DNA of 64,000 nt from Streptomyces sp. NBC_01142 (GCF_026341125.1 NZ_JAPEOR010000001.1:2480001-2544000); one strand, 5' to 3'. Counted from the first letter of the stretch, positions 16,411 through 25,724 are shown. Numbers and translations are program-made. Notes: generated by a model from the sequence alone, not told the origin.

Positions 16411-17112
16411 ATGAACTCTGCCCTGCCCCCGTGTTCGCCCCCGCCCCGCCCCGCCGATGTGCGGCGACCACCACACACGGCCGCGAGCGACGAGGTGGTG
16501 ACCGGCTGGGCGCTCGCCGCTCGCAGCGGCGATCCCGTTGCCGTGGAGCGGTTCGTACGCGCGCTGCACCGCGACGTCTGGCGCTATGTCACCTATCTGA
16601 GCGCGGACCCGCAGGCCGCCGACGACCTGACCCAGGACACATTCCTGCGCGCGCTGGGGAGCCTGCACCGCTTCGAAGGCCGCTCGTCCGCGCGTACCTG
16701 GCTGCTCTCCATAGCCCGACGCGCGGTGGTGGACAGCCTCCGCCGCACCGCGGCCCGCCCCCGGCTGTCGGGCACGGACGACTGGCAGTCGGCCGCCGAG
16801 CGGACCCAGCCCCGCAACCTGCCCGGCTTCGAGGACGGAGTCGCGCTCGCCGAACTGCTGGCCACGATCCCGGGCGAGCGCCGCGAGGCATTCGTCCTCA
16901 CCCAGCTGCTGGGACTCCCGTACGCCGAAGCGGCGCTGGCCATCGGATGCCCGATCGGCACGGTGCGCTCCCGGGTGGCCCGCGCCCGCAGCGCCCTGAC
17001 GGCGCTGTTGCGGGAGGCCGAGCAACCCGCCGCACGGCAGGAGGAATGGGCACCGGACGCCGGCCGGGAACCGGGTGAACAGGAGCGGGTGCTCGTGACC
17101 ACCGCGCCCTGA
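16411..17112 (+). CDS. ECF-family RNA polymerase sigma factor
   Basis: Protein of 233 residues. Region 2 is at about 45-115 (AADDLTQDTFLRALGSLHRF, then WLLSIARRAVVDSLRR). Region 4 is at about 140-200 (IPGERREAFVLTQLLGLPYA, then IGCPIGTVRSRVARAR). A variable proline-rich N-terminus and a charged tail flank these. No anti-sigma gene is adjacent. It lies downstream of the His/Met-rich membrane protein, which could be a target or a sensor; that link is inferred from position only. RBS AAAGGGA lies upstream of ATG 16411. Confidence 0.9.
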   Translation: MNSALPPCSPPPRPADVRRPPHTAASDEVVTGWALAARSGDPVAVERFVRALHRDVWRYVTYLSADPQAADDLTQDTFLRALGSLHRFEGRSSARTWLLSIARRAVVDSLRRTAARPRLSGTDDWQSAAERTQPRNLPGFEDGVALAELLATIPGERREAFVLTQLLGLPYAEAALAIGCPIGTVRSRVARARSALTALLREAEQPAARQEEWAPDAGREPGEQERVLVTTAP

Positions 17113-17324
17113 CGGAGACGCGGACGGCCGTCCGGCAGCCTGCAGAGCCCGCGCGGCCGTCCGCGGACATCGGCAGATCGGCCCGGGGACGAAGCCCCGG
17201 GGCCGCAGTGGTGGTGACAGGAGATACCGACAACTGGTATGCCGCACAGAGGTGTTCTCACGGCGTTGGCTGGTCGTGAACGCCTGCCCGGCACCATCCG
17301 GACTCCCAGGACACCGGAGGGAAC

Positions 17325-18506
17325 ATGCACAGGCACCTACGCGGCTTACTGACAGCCGTCGTCCTCCTGGCCGTTGCGGCGATCGGCACCACCGCCCCCA
17401 CGGCCCACGCCACCGACAGACCCGTGCGGGAACTGCCCACGGCCATCGACGGCGGGGCGTGGAAATCCGGCCATCTCCAGGGCATGGCTCTGGACCGCCG
17501 CAAGGGCCGTATGTACTTCTCCTTCACCAACCTCCTCGTCAAGACCGATCTGCGCGGGAAGCCGCTCGGCTCGGTCACCGGCTTCACCGGTCATCTCGGC
17601 GACCTGGACTTCAACCGACAGGACGGACGGGTCTACGGCTCCCTGGAGTACAAGGCCGCCCGAGCCTTCTACATCGCCCTCTTCGACGGTGACCGCATCA
17701 CGCGGATGAACATGGATGCCCTCACCTCCGGGGTCGTGTCGACCGTTCATCTCAAGGAGGTCGTGCGGGACTACACGGCCGACATGAACGGCGACGGTGT
17801 CTTCGACGGGGACACGGCGAAGACCCCCGACCACCGTTACGGGTGCAGCGGCATCGACGGCGTCGCGTTCGGGCCGGAGTTCGGCAGTTCGCCGGGCAGG
17901 CAGAAACTGACCGTCGCGTACGGCGTCTACTCCCACACCACCCGGACCGACAACGACCACCAGGTCCTGCTCCAGTACGACGTACGGAACTGGAAGAAGT
18001 ACGAGCGGCCCCTGACCGAATCCGCCCCGCACACCAGCGGTCCCGCCGCGCCCGACGGCAAGTACTTCGTGTACACCGGCAACACCACGTACGGGGTGCA
18101 GAACCTGGAGTACGACGGGCACAGCGGCAACTGGCTGATGGCCGCGTACAAGGGCACCAAGCCAGGCTTCCCCCACTACACCCTCTTCGTCGTCGACGGC
18201 CAAAAACGCCCGGTGTGGGGCGACATCCGCGGCCAGCAGCGCCCCGAGCGCGGACGGCTGCTGTCGCTGCTGCCCGAAGGGCTGCACCACACGCCGTCGG
18301 GGACGTACGGCTGGCAGTCGGCCGGCCAGTACGGACTGGTCTCCCTCGACGACGGCCGCTTCTACCTCGGCGAGGCAGGAAAGATCCAGGACGGTACCGG
18401 CACCAAGGAGACCGGCGAGGCGGTGCTGCACCGCTGGACGGGCAACGCGCCCACACCGTTCACCAAGGTCGATCCCGCAGTGCGCCGCATGCCCGTCGTC
18501 AGGTGA
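17325..18506 (+). CDS. Secreted beta-propeller-like protein, unknown function (contains TTA codon)
   Basis: Protein of 393 residues with a Sec signal peptide (about 1-30, cleavage near AHA). The mature protein has repeated short strands such as LQGMALDRRKGRMYFSF, LGDLDFNRQDGRVYGSL and PDGKYFVYTGNTTYG, as in WD/YVTN-like propellers, and a possible calcium loop DMNGDGVFDGD. No catalytic motif is recognised. Codon 8 (17346-17348) is TTA, read in Streptomyces only by the bldA tRNA, so production is probably tied to development. Its last eight bases overlap the convergent xylulokinase gene. RBS GGAGGGA precedes ATG 17325. Confidence 0.72.
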   Translation: MHRHLRGLLTAVVLLAVAAIGTTAPTAHATDRPVRELPTAIDGGAWKSGHLQGMALDRRKGRMYFSFTNLLVKTDLRGKPLGSVTGFTGHLGDLDFNRQDGRVYGSLEYKAARAFYIALFDGDRITRMNMDALTSGVVSTVHLKEVVRDYTADMNGDGVFDGDTAKTPDHRYGCSGIDGVAFGPEFGSSPGRQKLTVAYGVYSHTTRTDNDHQVLLQYDVRNWKKYERPLTESAPHTSGPAAPDGKYFVYTGNTTYGVQNLEYDGHSGNWLMAAYKGTKPGFPHYTLFVVDGQKRPVWGDIRGQQRPERGRLLSLLPEGLHHTPSGTYGWQSAGQYGLVSLDDGRFYLGEAGKIQDGTGTKETGEAVLHRWTGNAPTPFTKVDPAVRRMPVVR

Positions 18507-19974
18507 GCAGTGTCGGCGTCGCTCGCCCGAGCACGTCGTTGACCCGCTCCCATGTCTCCATGTCACGTGCCACAGGCGGCAGTTCGGTCGCGTTCCCGCC
18601 CTGCCAGCCGGCCGCCAGTGCCACCGGGTCCTCGCCCGTCGCGGCGCCCGCCGCCAGCGCCGCCGCGCCGAGGGCGACCAGTTCGGCGGACGCGGGGATC
18701 AGCAACGGGCGGCCGGAGAGGCGGCGTACGGTCTCCACCCAGTGGCGGCCCCGTGCGCCGCCGCCGATCAGGCGCAGCGGCCGAGTGGCCGCCTCCGGCC
18801 CGGACGGGTCGAGGCCGCAGGCGTGCAGTACTTCGTCGAGCGCGCGCAGGACCGTCACGACCGCGCCTTCATAGGCGGCGCCGAGGAGCTGCTGCCGGGT
18901 TGTGGTGTGCCGCAGGCCGGTGAGCAGGCCGGAGGCGGCGGGCAGGTCGGGGGTGCGCTCCCCGTCGAGGTAGGGCAGCAGCACGACCTCCCCGCCCGCC
19001 TCGGCGGCATCGCGGTGCAGGCCCAGCAGGGTGGCGACCTTGTCGACGGCGAGCGTGCAGTTCAGGGTGCAGGCCAGCGGGAGGTACGTACCGTCGGCGG
19101 CGGCGAATCCGGCGAGGGCCGCGGACGCGGGCCGGGTGCGGCTGGCGGCGAAGACCGTGCCGGAGGTGCCGAGGCTGAGCGCCGGGTGGTCCAGCAACCC
19201 CGCGCCGCCGAGCCCGAGGCCGACCGCGGCGGCCATGTTGTCGCCGGTGCCGGCGGCGACCGCGATGCCTGCCGGCAGACCGAGCTCCTCGGCGGCCGCG
19301 GCGGTGAGCGAGCCGACGCGGGCGGCGCCGGTGGCGGCCACCGGGGGCAGCAGGTCGACGTCCAGGCCGATGAGTCGCAGGAGTTCGGGGTCGTACGCAC
19401 CGGTGGCGGTGGAGTACCAGCAGGTGCCCGAGGCGTCCCCGGGGTCGGTGGCCGCGGTGCCCGTCAGCCGTTCGGTGAGGAAGTCGTGGGGGAGACGGAC
19501 CGCGGCCGCAGCCTCGGCCGCCCGGGGCTCGTGCTCGCGCAGCCACTGCCACTTGGCGGCGGTCATCGAGGCGACCGGCACCGATCCGGTGCGGGCCGTC
19601 CAGGCGTCCGGGCCGCCGAGCGCCTCGGTGAGGGCGGCTGCCTGCGGGGCCGAACGGGTGTCGTTCCACAGCAGCGCCGGCCTCACCGGCCGCCCGGAGC
19701 GGTCGAGGACGACCAGGCCGTGCTGCTGTCCGGCGACCGCGATACCCCGTACGGCGGACGCGGGCAGGCCCGACTCCTTGAGCCCGGTGGCGACGGCCTC
19801 ACGCAGCGCGTACCACCACACCTCGGGGTCGCTCTCGCGGGCGCCGCCCTCACCGCCGACCTGGTGCGGGGCCCGGCCGACGGCAAGCAGCCGACCGGTC
19901 TCGGCGTCGGTGAACGCCGCCTTGGCGGACTGGGTCGAACTGTCCACACCGATGACGACCGTGTGCGTCTGCAT
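18499..19974 (-). CDS. xylB: Xylulokinase
   Basis: FGGY-family sugar kinase of 491 residues, typical XylB length. It phosphorylates D-xylulose to D-xylulose 5-phosphate. Motifs are the N-terminal phosphate-1 block VIGVDSSTQSAKAAF, AGQQHGLVVLD with PALLWNDTRS (xylulose-binding region), and the ATP-binding LRLIGGGARGRHW. It is divergent from xylose isomerase with a shared control region that carries a repeated AAAACAAA element. A ROK repressor lies beyond xylA. Family and context agree. Confidence 0.95.
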   Translation of the reverse strand: MQTHTVVIGVDSSTQSAKAAFTDAETGRLLAVGRAPHQVGGEGGARESDPEVWWYALREAVATGLKESGLPASAVRGIAVAGQQHGLVVLDRSGRPVRPALLWNDTRSAPQAAALTEALGGPDAWTARTGSVPVASMTAAKWQWLREHEPRAAEAAAAVRLPHDFLTERLTGTAATDPGDASGTCWYSTATGAYDPELLRLIGLDVDLLPPVAATGAARVGSLTAAAAEELGLPAGIAVAAGTGDNMAAAVGLGLGGAGLLDHPALSLGTSGTVFAASRTRPASAALAGFAAADGTYLPLACTLNCTLAVDKVATLLGLHRDAAEAGGEVVLLPYLDGERTPDLPAASGLLTGLRHTTTRQQLLGAAYEGAVVTVLRALDEVLHACGLDPSGPEAATRPLRLIGGGARGRHWVETVRRLSGRPLLIPASAELVALGAAALAAGAATGEDPVALAAGWQGGNATELPPVARDMETWERVNDVLGRATPTLLT

Positions 19975-20006
19975 TGCCTCACCGCTCCCTCCGGGCCATT
20001 TTGGCG

Positions 20007-20024
20007 TACGAAAAACAAATTACG
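20007..20024 (+). promoter_or_regulatory. Candidate xyl operator, xylB side
   Basis: TACGAAAAACAAATTACG lies about 30 bases before the xylB start. It shares GAAAA(A)CAAA with a second site next to xylA. ROK/XylR repressors bind A/T-rich elements of this kind, so it is a likely operator for the ROK protein at 21583-22884. Confidence 0.5.
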
Positions 20025-20128
20025 TCACCCGGTCCGACGGGAACAGGGTGTGGAGTGGGGTATAGGAGTCGGGTAACAGAAGTTGAGGGGCTTCTGTGAG
20101 CACGGAGAGGTATGCATTATTAATAAGG

Positions 20129-20145
20129 TAAGAAAACAAACTGTG
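20129..20145 (+). promoter_or_regulatory. Candidate xyl operator, xylA side
   Basis: TAAGAAAACAAACTGTG lies 15 bases before ATG 20160 and follows an A/T-rich patch (CATTATTAATAA, 20115-20126) that is strikingly unlike the surrounding DNA and may hold the xylA -10 region. It is a direct repeat of the core seen at 20010-20019. Confidence 0.5.
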
Positions 20146-20159
20146 GATCGAAGGCGGTC

Positions 20160-21335
20160 ATGGCGATGACGGAACGCTTCACCCCCACCCCCGAGGACAG
20201 GTTCACCTTCGGTCTCTGGACGGTCGGCTGGCAGGGCAGGGATCCGTTCGGAGACGCGACCCGGCCGCCCCTGGACCCCGTCGAGACCGTGCAGCGGCTC
20301 GCCGCGCTCGGGGCGTACGGCGTCAGCTTCCACGACGACGACCTGATCCCCTTCGGCGCCTCCCGGACCGCGCGCGAGTCGCACATCAAGCGCTTCCGGC
20401 AGGCGCTGGACGCCACCGGGCTGGTCGTGCCGATGGCCACCACCAATCTCTTCACCCACCCTGTTTTCAAGGACGGCGGCTTCACCGCCAACGACCGGGG
20501 GGTACGCCGGTACGCGCTGCGCAAGACGCTGCGCAACATCGACCTCGCCGCCGAGCTCGGGGCCCGGATCTATGTCGCCTGGGGTGGCCGCGAAGGCGCG
20601 GAGTCGGGCGCGGCCAAGGACGTACGCACGGCCCTGGACCGGCTGAAGGAAGCCTTCGACCTGCTGGGGGAGTACGTCACCACGCAGGGCTACGACCTCC
20701 GGTTCGCCATCGAACCCAAGCCCAACGAGCCGCGCGGCGACATCCTGCTGCCCACCGTCGGCCACGCGCTGGCCTTCATCGAGCGCCTGGAGCGGCCCGA
20801 GCTGTACGGCGTCAATCCCGAGGTCGGCCATGAGCAGATGGCCGGGCTGAACTTCACCCACTCCATCGCCCAGGCGCTGTGGGCGGGCAAGCTCTTCCAC
20901 ATCGACCTCAACGGGCAGAACGGGATCAAGTACGACCAGGACCTGCGCTTCGGCGCGGGCGATCTGCGCTCCGCCTTCTGGCTGGTCGATCTGCTGGAGA
21001 CGGCCGGCTACGAGGGTCCGCGGCACTTCGACTTCAAGCCCCCCAGGACCGAGGACTCCGACGGGGTGTGGGCCTCCGCCGCGGGCTGTATGCGCAACTA
21101 TCTGATTCTCAGCGAGCGTGCTGCCGCTTTCCGCGCGGATCCGCGGGTACGGGAGGCGCTGCGGGCCGCGCGGCTCGACGAGCTGTGCCTGCCCACTGCC
21201 GCGGACGGGCTGTCCGGACTGCTCGACGACCGTGCCTCGTTCGAGGAGTTCGACGTGGACGCCGCCGGGGAGCGCGGGATGGCCTTCGAGCAGTTGGACC
21301 AGCTCGCGATGGATCACCTGCTCGGTGTGCGCTGA
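20160..21335 (+). CDS. xylA: Xylose isomerase
   Basis: TIM-barrel isomerase of 391 residues, close to the 387-388 of characterised Streptomyces enzymes. It converts D-xylose to D-xylulose with two Mg or Mn ions. Class I features are [17 protein letters not shown] at the N-terminus, [14 protein letters not shown] (catalytic His), [36 protein letters not shown] and HIDLNGQ. Starts at ATG 20160 or 20166 are possible; GAAGG lies upstream. It forms a divergent pair with xylB. Confidence 0.97.
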   Translation: MAMTERFTPTPEDRFTFGLWTVGWQGRDPFGDATRPPLDPVETVQRLAALGAYGVSFHDDDLIPFGASRTARESHIKRFRQALDATGLVVPMATTNLFTHPVFKDGGFTANDRGVRRYALRKTLRNIDLAAELGARIYVAWGGREGAESGAAKDVRTALDRLKEAFDLLGEYVTTQGYDLRFAIEPKPNEPRGDILLPTVGHALAFIERLERPELYGVNPEVGHEQMAGLNFTHSIAQALWAGKLFHIDLNGQNGIKYDQDLRFGAGDLRSAFWLVDLLETAGYEGPRHFDFKPPRTEDSDGVWASAAGCMRNYLILSERAAAFRADPRVREALRAARLDELCLPTAADGLSGLLDDRASFEEFDVDAAGERGMAFEQLDQLAMDHLLGVR

Positions 21336-21369
21336 CTCCCGCGGCGGGCGCGGGCAGCCGCGGGCCCTT

Positions 21370-21420
21370 GCCGGGGCTCCGCCCGGACCCCGGTCCTCCA
21401 ACGCCGGACAGGCTGAGTTC
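21370..21420. repeat. Streptomyces-type intergenic repeat
   Basis: CCGGGGCTCCGCCCGGACCC followed by a CGGTCCTCCAACGCCGGACAGGC-like stretch matches, from memory, a sequence family found between genes in many Streptomyces chromosomes. It contains short inverted GC arms and may help terminate xylA. The copy number elsewhere cannot be seen here. Confidence 0.4.
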
Positions 21421-21432
21421 CGGCCGACTTGG

Positions 21433-21486
21433 GCCGCGGTCCAAGCCCCGGCCGCGGTCCAAGCCCCGGCCGCGGTCCAAAGGCAG
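21433..21486. repeat. 18-bp tandem repeat (two exact copies plus a diverged third)
   Basis: Unit GCCGCGGTCCAAGCCCCG occurs at 21433-21450 and 21451-21468, with a third copy at 21469-21486 that diverges after twelve bases. Looser GCGGTCC(C)AA echoes continue to about 21500. It lies in the 247-base gap between xylA and the convergent ROK gene. No function is seen beyond possible slippage. Confidence 0.6.
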
Positions 21487-21582
21487 GGCGCGGTCCCAAC
21501 GCAGGGCGGGTTGCGGTGTCGGCCGACCCGGACCCGGACCCGGGTTCTCACACGCCGCACGGACACGTTCCGGTGGCCGGAC

Positions 21583-22884
21583 TCAGTGGTCCGCGTAGGC
21601 CACCGGGTCCGCCAGCACGTCCTGTACCACCAGGGCCGCCGCGCCGCGCGCCGCGTCCGCCGCCGGGGACGAGGCGCGCAGCCGCCCGCTTCCCTCGGGC
21701 CACAGCCCCGACACCACCCGTCCTGCCAGCTCGCCGCCGGCCGGCGGCGAAAGCCAGGGCAGCAGCGGCCGGTAGATCCCACCGAGCACCACCGCGTCCG
21801 GGTCGAAGAGGTTCACCGCCCCGGAAAGCACCCGCCCCAGCATCAGCCCGGCCTGCCCGAGCGCCGCGAGCGCGCGCTCCTCGCCCGCCCGGGCCCGCCG
21901 CTCCAGCTCCGCCACGCCCGAGGCGCCGGCCCCCTCATCGATCCCCGCGGCCCGCAGGAGCGCCGACTGGCCCGCGTACTGCTCCAGGCAGCCCCGCGAA
22001 CCGCAGCGGCACTCGGGCCCCTCCGCGGACACCACCACATGCCCGATCTCACCGGCGAAACCGTGCGCCCCGCGGAGCAGTTCGCCGTTCAGGACCAGCG
22101 CACCGCCGACCCCGATCTCGCCGGTCAGAAACAGGAAGCTGCGCATCTCGCCCAGACCGCCGAACCACAGTTCGGCCAGCGCCGCCAGATTGGCTTCGTT
22201 CTCCGCACGCACCGGCAGGGCGGGCACGCCGGGACGCAGCGCGGCGAGTGCCCCGGCGAACGGGCCCTCGGCCGCGACCCGTGTCCAGCCCAGATTGGGT
22301 GCCTGGCGGACCGTGCCCGCCGAGATCAGCCCCGGCAGCGCCAACTCGGCGCCCACGGGACGCAGTTCCTGTTCGGCGGCCGACGTCAGCGCGCGGGCGG
22401 TGATGCCGGCGGCGCGGTCGAGTACCTGCGCGGGCGGCGCGCCGCGGTTGTCGAGATGCTCGACGAGCCGCACCCGGTCCGTGCCCGCCAGATCCACCAC
22501 GCATACCGACACATAGTCGACGTTGATCTCGATACCGACGCCCGCGGCGCCGGTACGGGCCACTTTCAGCACGGTGCCGGGCCGGCCCGCCTGACCGCTG
22601 AACGTCTTCCCGGACTCGGACAGGAACCCGCTCTCCAGCAACTGCTCCACCAGCGAGGAGACCGCCGCGCGGGTCAGTCCCACCCGCGCGGCGACCCCGG
22701 CCCGGGTCGCCTCGCCCTCGTCGCGGACCGCCCGCAGCACCAGGCTGAGGTTGTGCCGTCGCACGGTCTCCCGGTCCGCCTTGGGCTCCAGCGGTGTGTG
22801 GCCGCCGGTGTGGCCGGCGGTACGACTGCCCGTGTGATTGCCCCGGCGACGGTCTCTGTGACTGTCTCTGTGGTTGCCGTTCAT
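21583..22884 (-). CDS. ROK-family transcriptional repressor (XylR-like)
   Basis: Protein of 433 residues. A winged HTH lies at about 38-95 (RAGVAARVGLTRAAVSSLVEQLLESGF), and a ROK sugar-kinase-like domain follows. The ROK zinc motif is visible as CRCGSRGCLEQY and the glycine block as TGEIGVGGALVLNGELLRGAHGFAGEIGH. The first 35 residues are a low-complexity stretch of repeated His/Arg/Asp/Gly (NHRDSHRDRRRGNH). Placement next to xylA/xylB argues for a xylose-responsive repressor. The unusual N-terminus may be untranslated if a later start is used; GTG and ATG choices are limited there. Confidence 0.88.
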   Translation of the reverse strand: MNGNHRDSHRDRRRGNHTGSRTAGHTGGHTPLEPKADRETVRRHNLSLVLRAVRDEGEATRAGVAARVGLTRAAVSSLVEQLLESGFLSESGKTFSGQAGRPGTVLKVARTGAAGVGIEINVDYVSVCVVDLAGTDRVRLVEHLDNRGAPPAQVLDRAAGITARALTSAAEQELRPVGAELALPGLISAGTVRQAPNLGWTRVAAEGPFAGALAALRPGVPALPVRAENEANLAALAELWFGGLGEMRSFLFLTGEIGVGGALVLNGELLRGAHGFAGEIGHVVVSAEGPECRCGSRGCLEQYAGQSALLRAAGIDEGAGASGVAELERRARAGEERALAALGQAGLMLGRVLSGAVNLFDPDAVVLGGIYRPLLPWLSPPAGGELAGRVVSGLWPEGSGRLRASSPAADAARGAAALVVQDVLADPVAYADH

Positions 22885-23041
22885 CTCGCCGCCGAGCCTA
22901 GGTGACGGGACGCGACCTCACGCCTTCGCCGGATCGTTCAGCGGGAACCGCTCCGAGACCCGGCCGACCCGGCCGTACCGCGGCGGGTTGCCGGGCGGCA
23001 GGGACGGAGTGGTCCCGGCCGTTGTCCCGGCCGTCCACGAC

Positions 23042-23590
23042 TCAGCCCTGTGGCCCGCGGTATCCCAACGACGCCTCGATCCGGCCCGCGAGTCCGTCAC
23101 GCCGTACGCGGCCGCGGCCGGCCGAACCGGCCAGCCAGGAGCGGCACTTGCTGCTGAGCAGCAGGCCGAAGCTCTCCGCCTGGTTCTCCTCGGCCTGGTC
23201 GAAACGGGTCCGGGCCGCGACCTTGAGCACCGTCGCCTGGAGATCGGCCTCGTCCGTCAGCAGCCGGGCGGCGACGGCCGCGCCCTCGACGTGATGGGTG
23301 CAGTGTCCGGCCTCCATGTGCCACAGTTCATGGCCGAGAATGACCAGCTGGTGGTCGGGAGCGGTGCGCTCCTCGATGACGATCAGGTCCTGGTCGGCCA
23401 TGTCGAGCCAGAGTCCGCTGGCCGTCCCCGGGGGGAACGAGGCCATGCGGTACCGGACGGGCCGGCCGCGGCGCCTGCTCATTCCCTGGCACAGCGCGGC
23501 ATAGAGATCGGCGGGCTCCACCGGGGCGGACAGATCGATTCCGGCGACCAGCTCGCCGCACAGCCGACGCATCTCTTTGCCTATGCTCAC
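23042..23590 (-). CDS. ImmA/IrrE-type metallopeptidase (toxin-like partner of XRE regulator)
   Basis: Protein of 182 residues with a zinc-protease signature HELWHMEAGHC (HExxH) near residues 85-95. ImmA/IrrE peptidases cleave partner XRE repressors in mobile-element and stress control. I place the start at GTG 23590, preceded by GGAGAGGAGAACG on the minus strand; an upstream extension lacks such a site. The XRE-type gene lies 63 bases upstream on the same strand, the usual layout of the pair. Whether it cleaves that regulator is inferred. Confidence 0.75.
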   Translation of the reverse strand: MSIGKEMRRLCGELVAGIDLSAPVEPADLYAALCQGMSRRRGRPVRYRMASFPPGTASGLWLDMADQDLIVIEERTAPDHQLVILGHELWHMEAGHCTHHVEGAAVAARLLTDEADLQATVLKVAARTRFDQAEENQAESFGLLLSSKCRSWLAGSAGRGRVRRDGLAGRIEASLGYRGPQG

Positions 23591-23653
23591 CGTTCTCCTC
23601 TCCCCGTCAGCACCTGTGCAGACACCTGCGCATCCCACGCTGTCCTGAAGACG

Positions 23654-24289
23654 TCAGGGATCTGTCGGCTTGACGCTCTCCAGGAGCATGTCGAGCCATT
23701 CGGCGACCTTGTCCCGGTGTTTGTCGGTGGGCAGTTGAGCGGCGCGCCAGGCGATGCCCCGTACCCCGTGATCCTGCAGCAGCCGCTCCAGCGGGTCGCT
23801 GTCACCGCCGGCGTAGTCGTGCAGCAGTGCCTGCTCGGTGCGCTGCAGTGCGCCGCCGAGCGCATCGGCGTCCCCGGCGGTGAGGAATCCGGCATGGACC
23901 TTGAAGAACCTCTGTATGGCGTCGCAGTGCTCCATGGTCGGCCGGCGGTCGCCGTTGATGAGCGCTCCCGCCTGCTGCCGTGACATGCCCGCACCATCGG
24001 CGATCTCCTGCTGTGTGTAGCGGCGGCCGTTGGGCTTCAGCCGTGTCCTGCGCAGCAGGTCGAAGCGCTGCAGAAAGCGCGCCTGGAGGTCGGGTTCCCC
24101 GGCCGGCCTGCCGTCGAGCAGGGCGCGGACCACGTCGGCGGGAACACCCGAGGCCTCGGAGAGCTGATGAATGTCGAAGACCTCGCCATGAGGTACCCCG
24201 AGCTTGCCCGCGAGTTCGGCCAGGCGGGCGATGGACGCCGCCAGAGGGCCTGCGGCTGTCGGGCCCGGAACCGAGAAGCCGTCTGTCAC
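23654..24289 (-). CDS. XRE-family helix-turn-helix regulator
   Basis: Protein of 211 residues. The HTH is in the middle (YTQQEIADGAGMSRQQAGALINGDRRPTMEHCDAI, about 90-125), after an N-terminal helical part that holds a second HTH-like stretch (FDIHQLSEASGVPADVVRALLDG). The C-terminal third is helical and acidic. It starts at GTG 24289 with GGAGACC upstream. It precedes the ImmA/IrrE-type gene on the same strand, so it is the likely antitoxin or repressor. Confidence 0.82.
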   Translation of the reverse strand: MTDGFSVPGPTAAGPLAASIARLAELAGKLGVPHGEVFDIHQLSEASGVPADVVRALLDGRPAGEPDLQARFLQRFDLLRRTRLKPNGRRYTQQEIADGAGMSRQQAGALINGDRRPTMEHCDAIQRFFKVHAGFLTAGDADALGGALQRTEQALLHDYAGGDSDPLERLLQDHGVRGIAWRAAQLPTDKHRDKVAEWLDMLLESVKPTDP

Positions 24290-24512
24290 CAGTAGGTCTC
24301 CTAGATCAGGCGAGGTTGCTCCGCAGACAGTGGGCTGCCGGGAGATTATCCGCTGGGAGGGAATACAGCCAGCTCATGCCACAGCTGTGGCGCGAATTGA
24401 GCGTTCAGCGACACGGAATGCCACGATAGTTGACATGGCCGCGTTTTCGGTAGCAGGATCGCCACGCGGTTGAAGATCGAACAGGCGCTGCCGCAGCGGG
24501 AGTTCGAGAAGG

Positions 24513-25724
24513 GTGGCGTTCTCGATGACACATGAGGCAAGCCTGGAACGGCCTGGTGTCCACGGGCGTCGAGGGTGTGCCGGCACGACGCGCGGCGCGC
24601 TGCGTGCGAGGCGGCTCACCGACGTGCTCAGACGTCGCCGTGAGGAACTGGGCCTGAGCCCGGAGGACGTGGCCGCGCGGCTCGGAATCAGCGCGCACGT
24701 GTACGGAACCTGGGAGCGCACACCGGCCCAGGAATGGTCCGACGACAGGCTCATCGCCCTTGTCGAGGCGCTCGAGATGAGCTCCCAGCAGAGCGGATGG
24801 CTGTTCCGTCTCGCCGTCGACCGGGACCCGCCGAGGGCAGCATGGAGCACACCGTTGCGTCCGTCGGGGCCGGTGCCTCCCTCCGGGCCGCCGGTACGTC
24901 CGCCGGGGCCCGCGCGCCCGGCGGGGCCCAGCCGCCCGTCCGGGCCCGCGTTTCCGGCCGCCCCCCCGCGCCCGCGGGTGCCTGCCCCTTCGTCGGCCTT
25001 CACTGCTGCCTGTGCTCCCGCTCCCGTGCGCCCGTCGACGCCCTCGCTGCCGGCGGTCCCCGCCGATCCCGGAGGTCCTGCCGTCCCCGCTGATTCCCCG
25101 GATCCGGAGACGCAGGCCTATCTGCGTGACTACGCCACGATGATGGACGCCGTGCCCCTGCCCTCCCTGCTCTTCGACCGGCGGTGGGACGTCGCGCACA
25201 CCAACCCCGCCTTCGACGCGCTGTTCCGCGGCATCGGACCGCACCCTACGGCCATGCCGGGCCAGAACTTCCTCAGGTTCGTCCTGTTCCACCCGGACGC
25301 GGGCACGGTACTCGGTGAGCACGAGACAAGCTGGTGTCTGCCCCTGATGGCACAGTTGGAGTCCGCCCTGGAGGGCGACGACGGGGACGAGGTACTTCAG
25401 GCCATTCGCCAGGACATCGCCCTGGACCCGATCATGGACGCCGCCTACCGGTGCGGACTGCCGCACTGGATGCGCGCCATGGGGGCAGCGGCCCTCCATC
25501 ACGACGGTGCCGTACGGCCGTTGCGGCACCCCGACCCCCGGTGGGGGCGTACCGACTGCCGGATCGTCGACGAGACGCCGCAGACGCTTCAGGACAAGGG
25601 GTTCACACGGATGACGCTCGTGCTCCGCGAAACCCGCTCCGCCGCCGTACCGGGAGTGCAGGGTGTCACCGCGGTACCGGGGCGGCGGCGCGGCAAGCAT
25701 CTGCGGGCGGTCTCCGGAGTCTGA
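24513..25724 (+). CDS. HTH regulator with MmyB-type ligand-binding domain
   Basis: Protein of about 400 residues. The N-terminal XRE-like HTH is at 35-95 (DVLRRRREELGLSPEDVAAR, YGTWERTPAQEW). A proline/alanine-rich linker of about 80 residues (roughly 108-190) follows, then an MmyB-like domain (PF17765 type) with YATMMDAVPLPSLLFDRRW, NPAFDALFRG and FLRFVLFHPDA. MmyB regulators are numerous in Streptomyces and their ligands are unknown. The linker is much longer than usual. The start is GTG 24513 or ATG 24525. It is divergent from the XRE/ImmA pair. Confidence 0.82.
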   Translation: MAFSMTHEASLERPGVHGRRGCAGTTRGALRARRLTDVLRRRREELGLSPEDVAARLGISAHVYGTWERTPAQEWSDDRLIALVEALEMSSQQSGWLFRLAVDRDPPRAAWSTPLRPSGPVPPSGPPVRPPGPARPAGPSRPSGPAFPAAPPRPRVPAPSSAFTAACAPAPVRPSTPSLPAVPADPGGPAVPADSPDPETQAYLRDYATMMDAVPLPSLLFDRRWDVAHTNPAFDALFRGIGPHPTAMPGQNFLRFVLFHPDAGTVLGEHETSWCLPLMAQLESALEGDDGDEVLQAIRQDIALDPIMDAAYRCGLPHWMRAMGAAALHHDGAVRPLRHPDPRWGRTDCRIVDETPQTLQDKGFTRMTLVLRETRSAAVPGVQGVTAVPGRRRGKHLRAVSGV

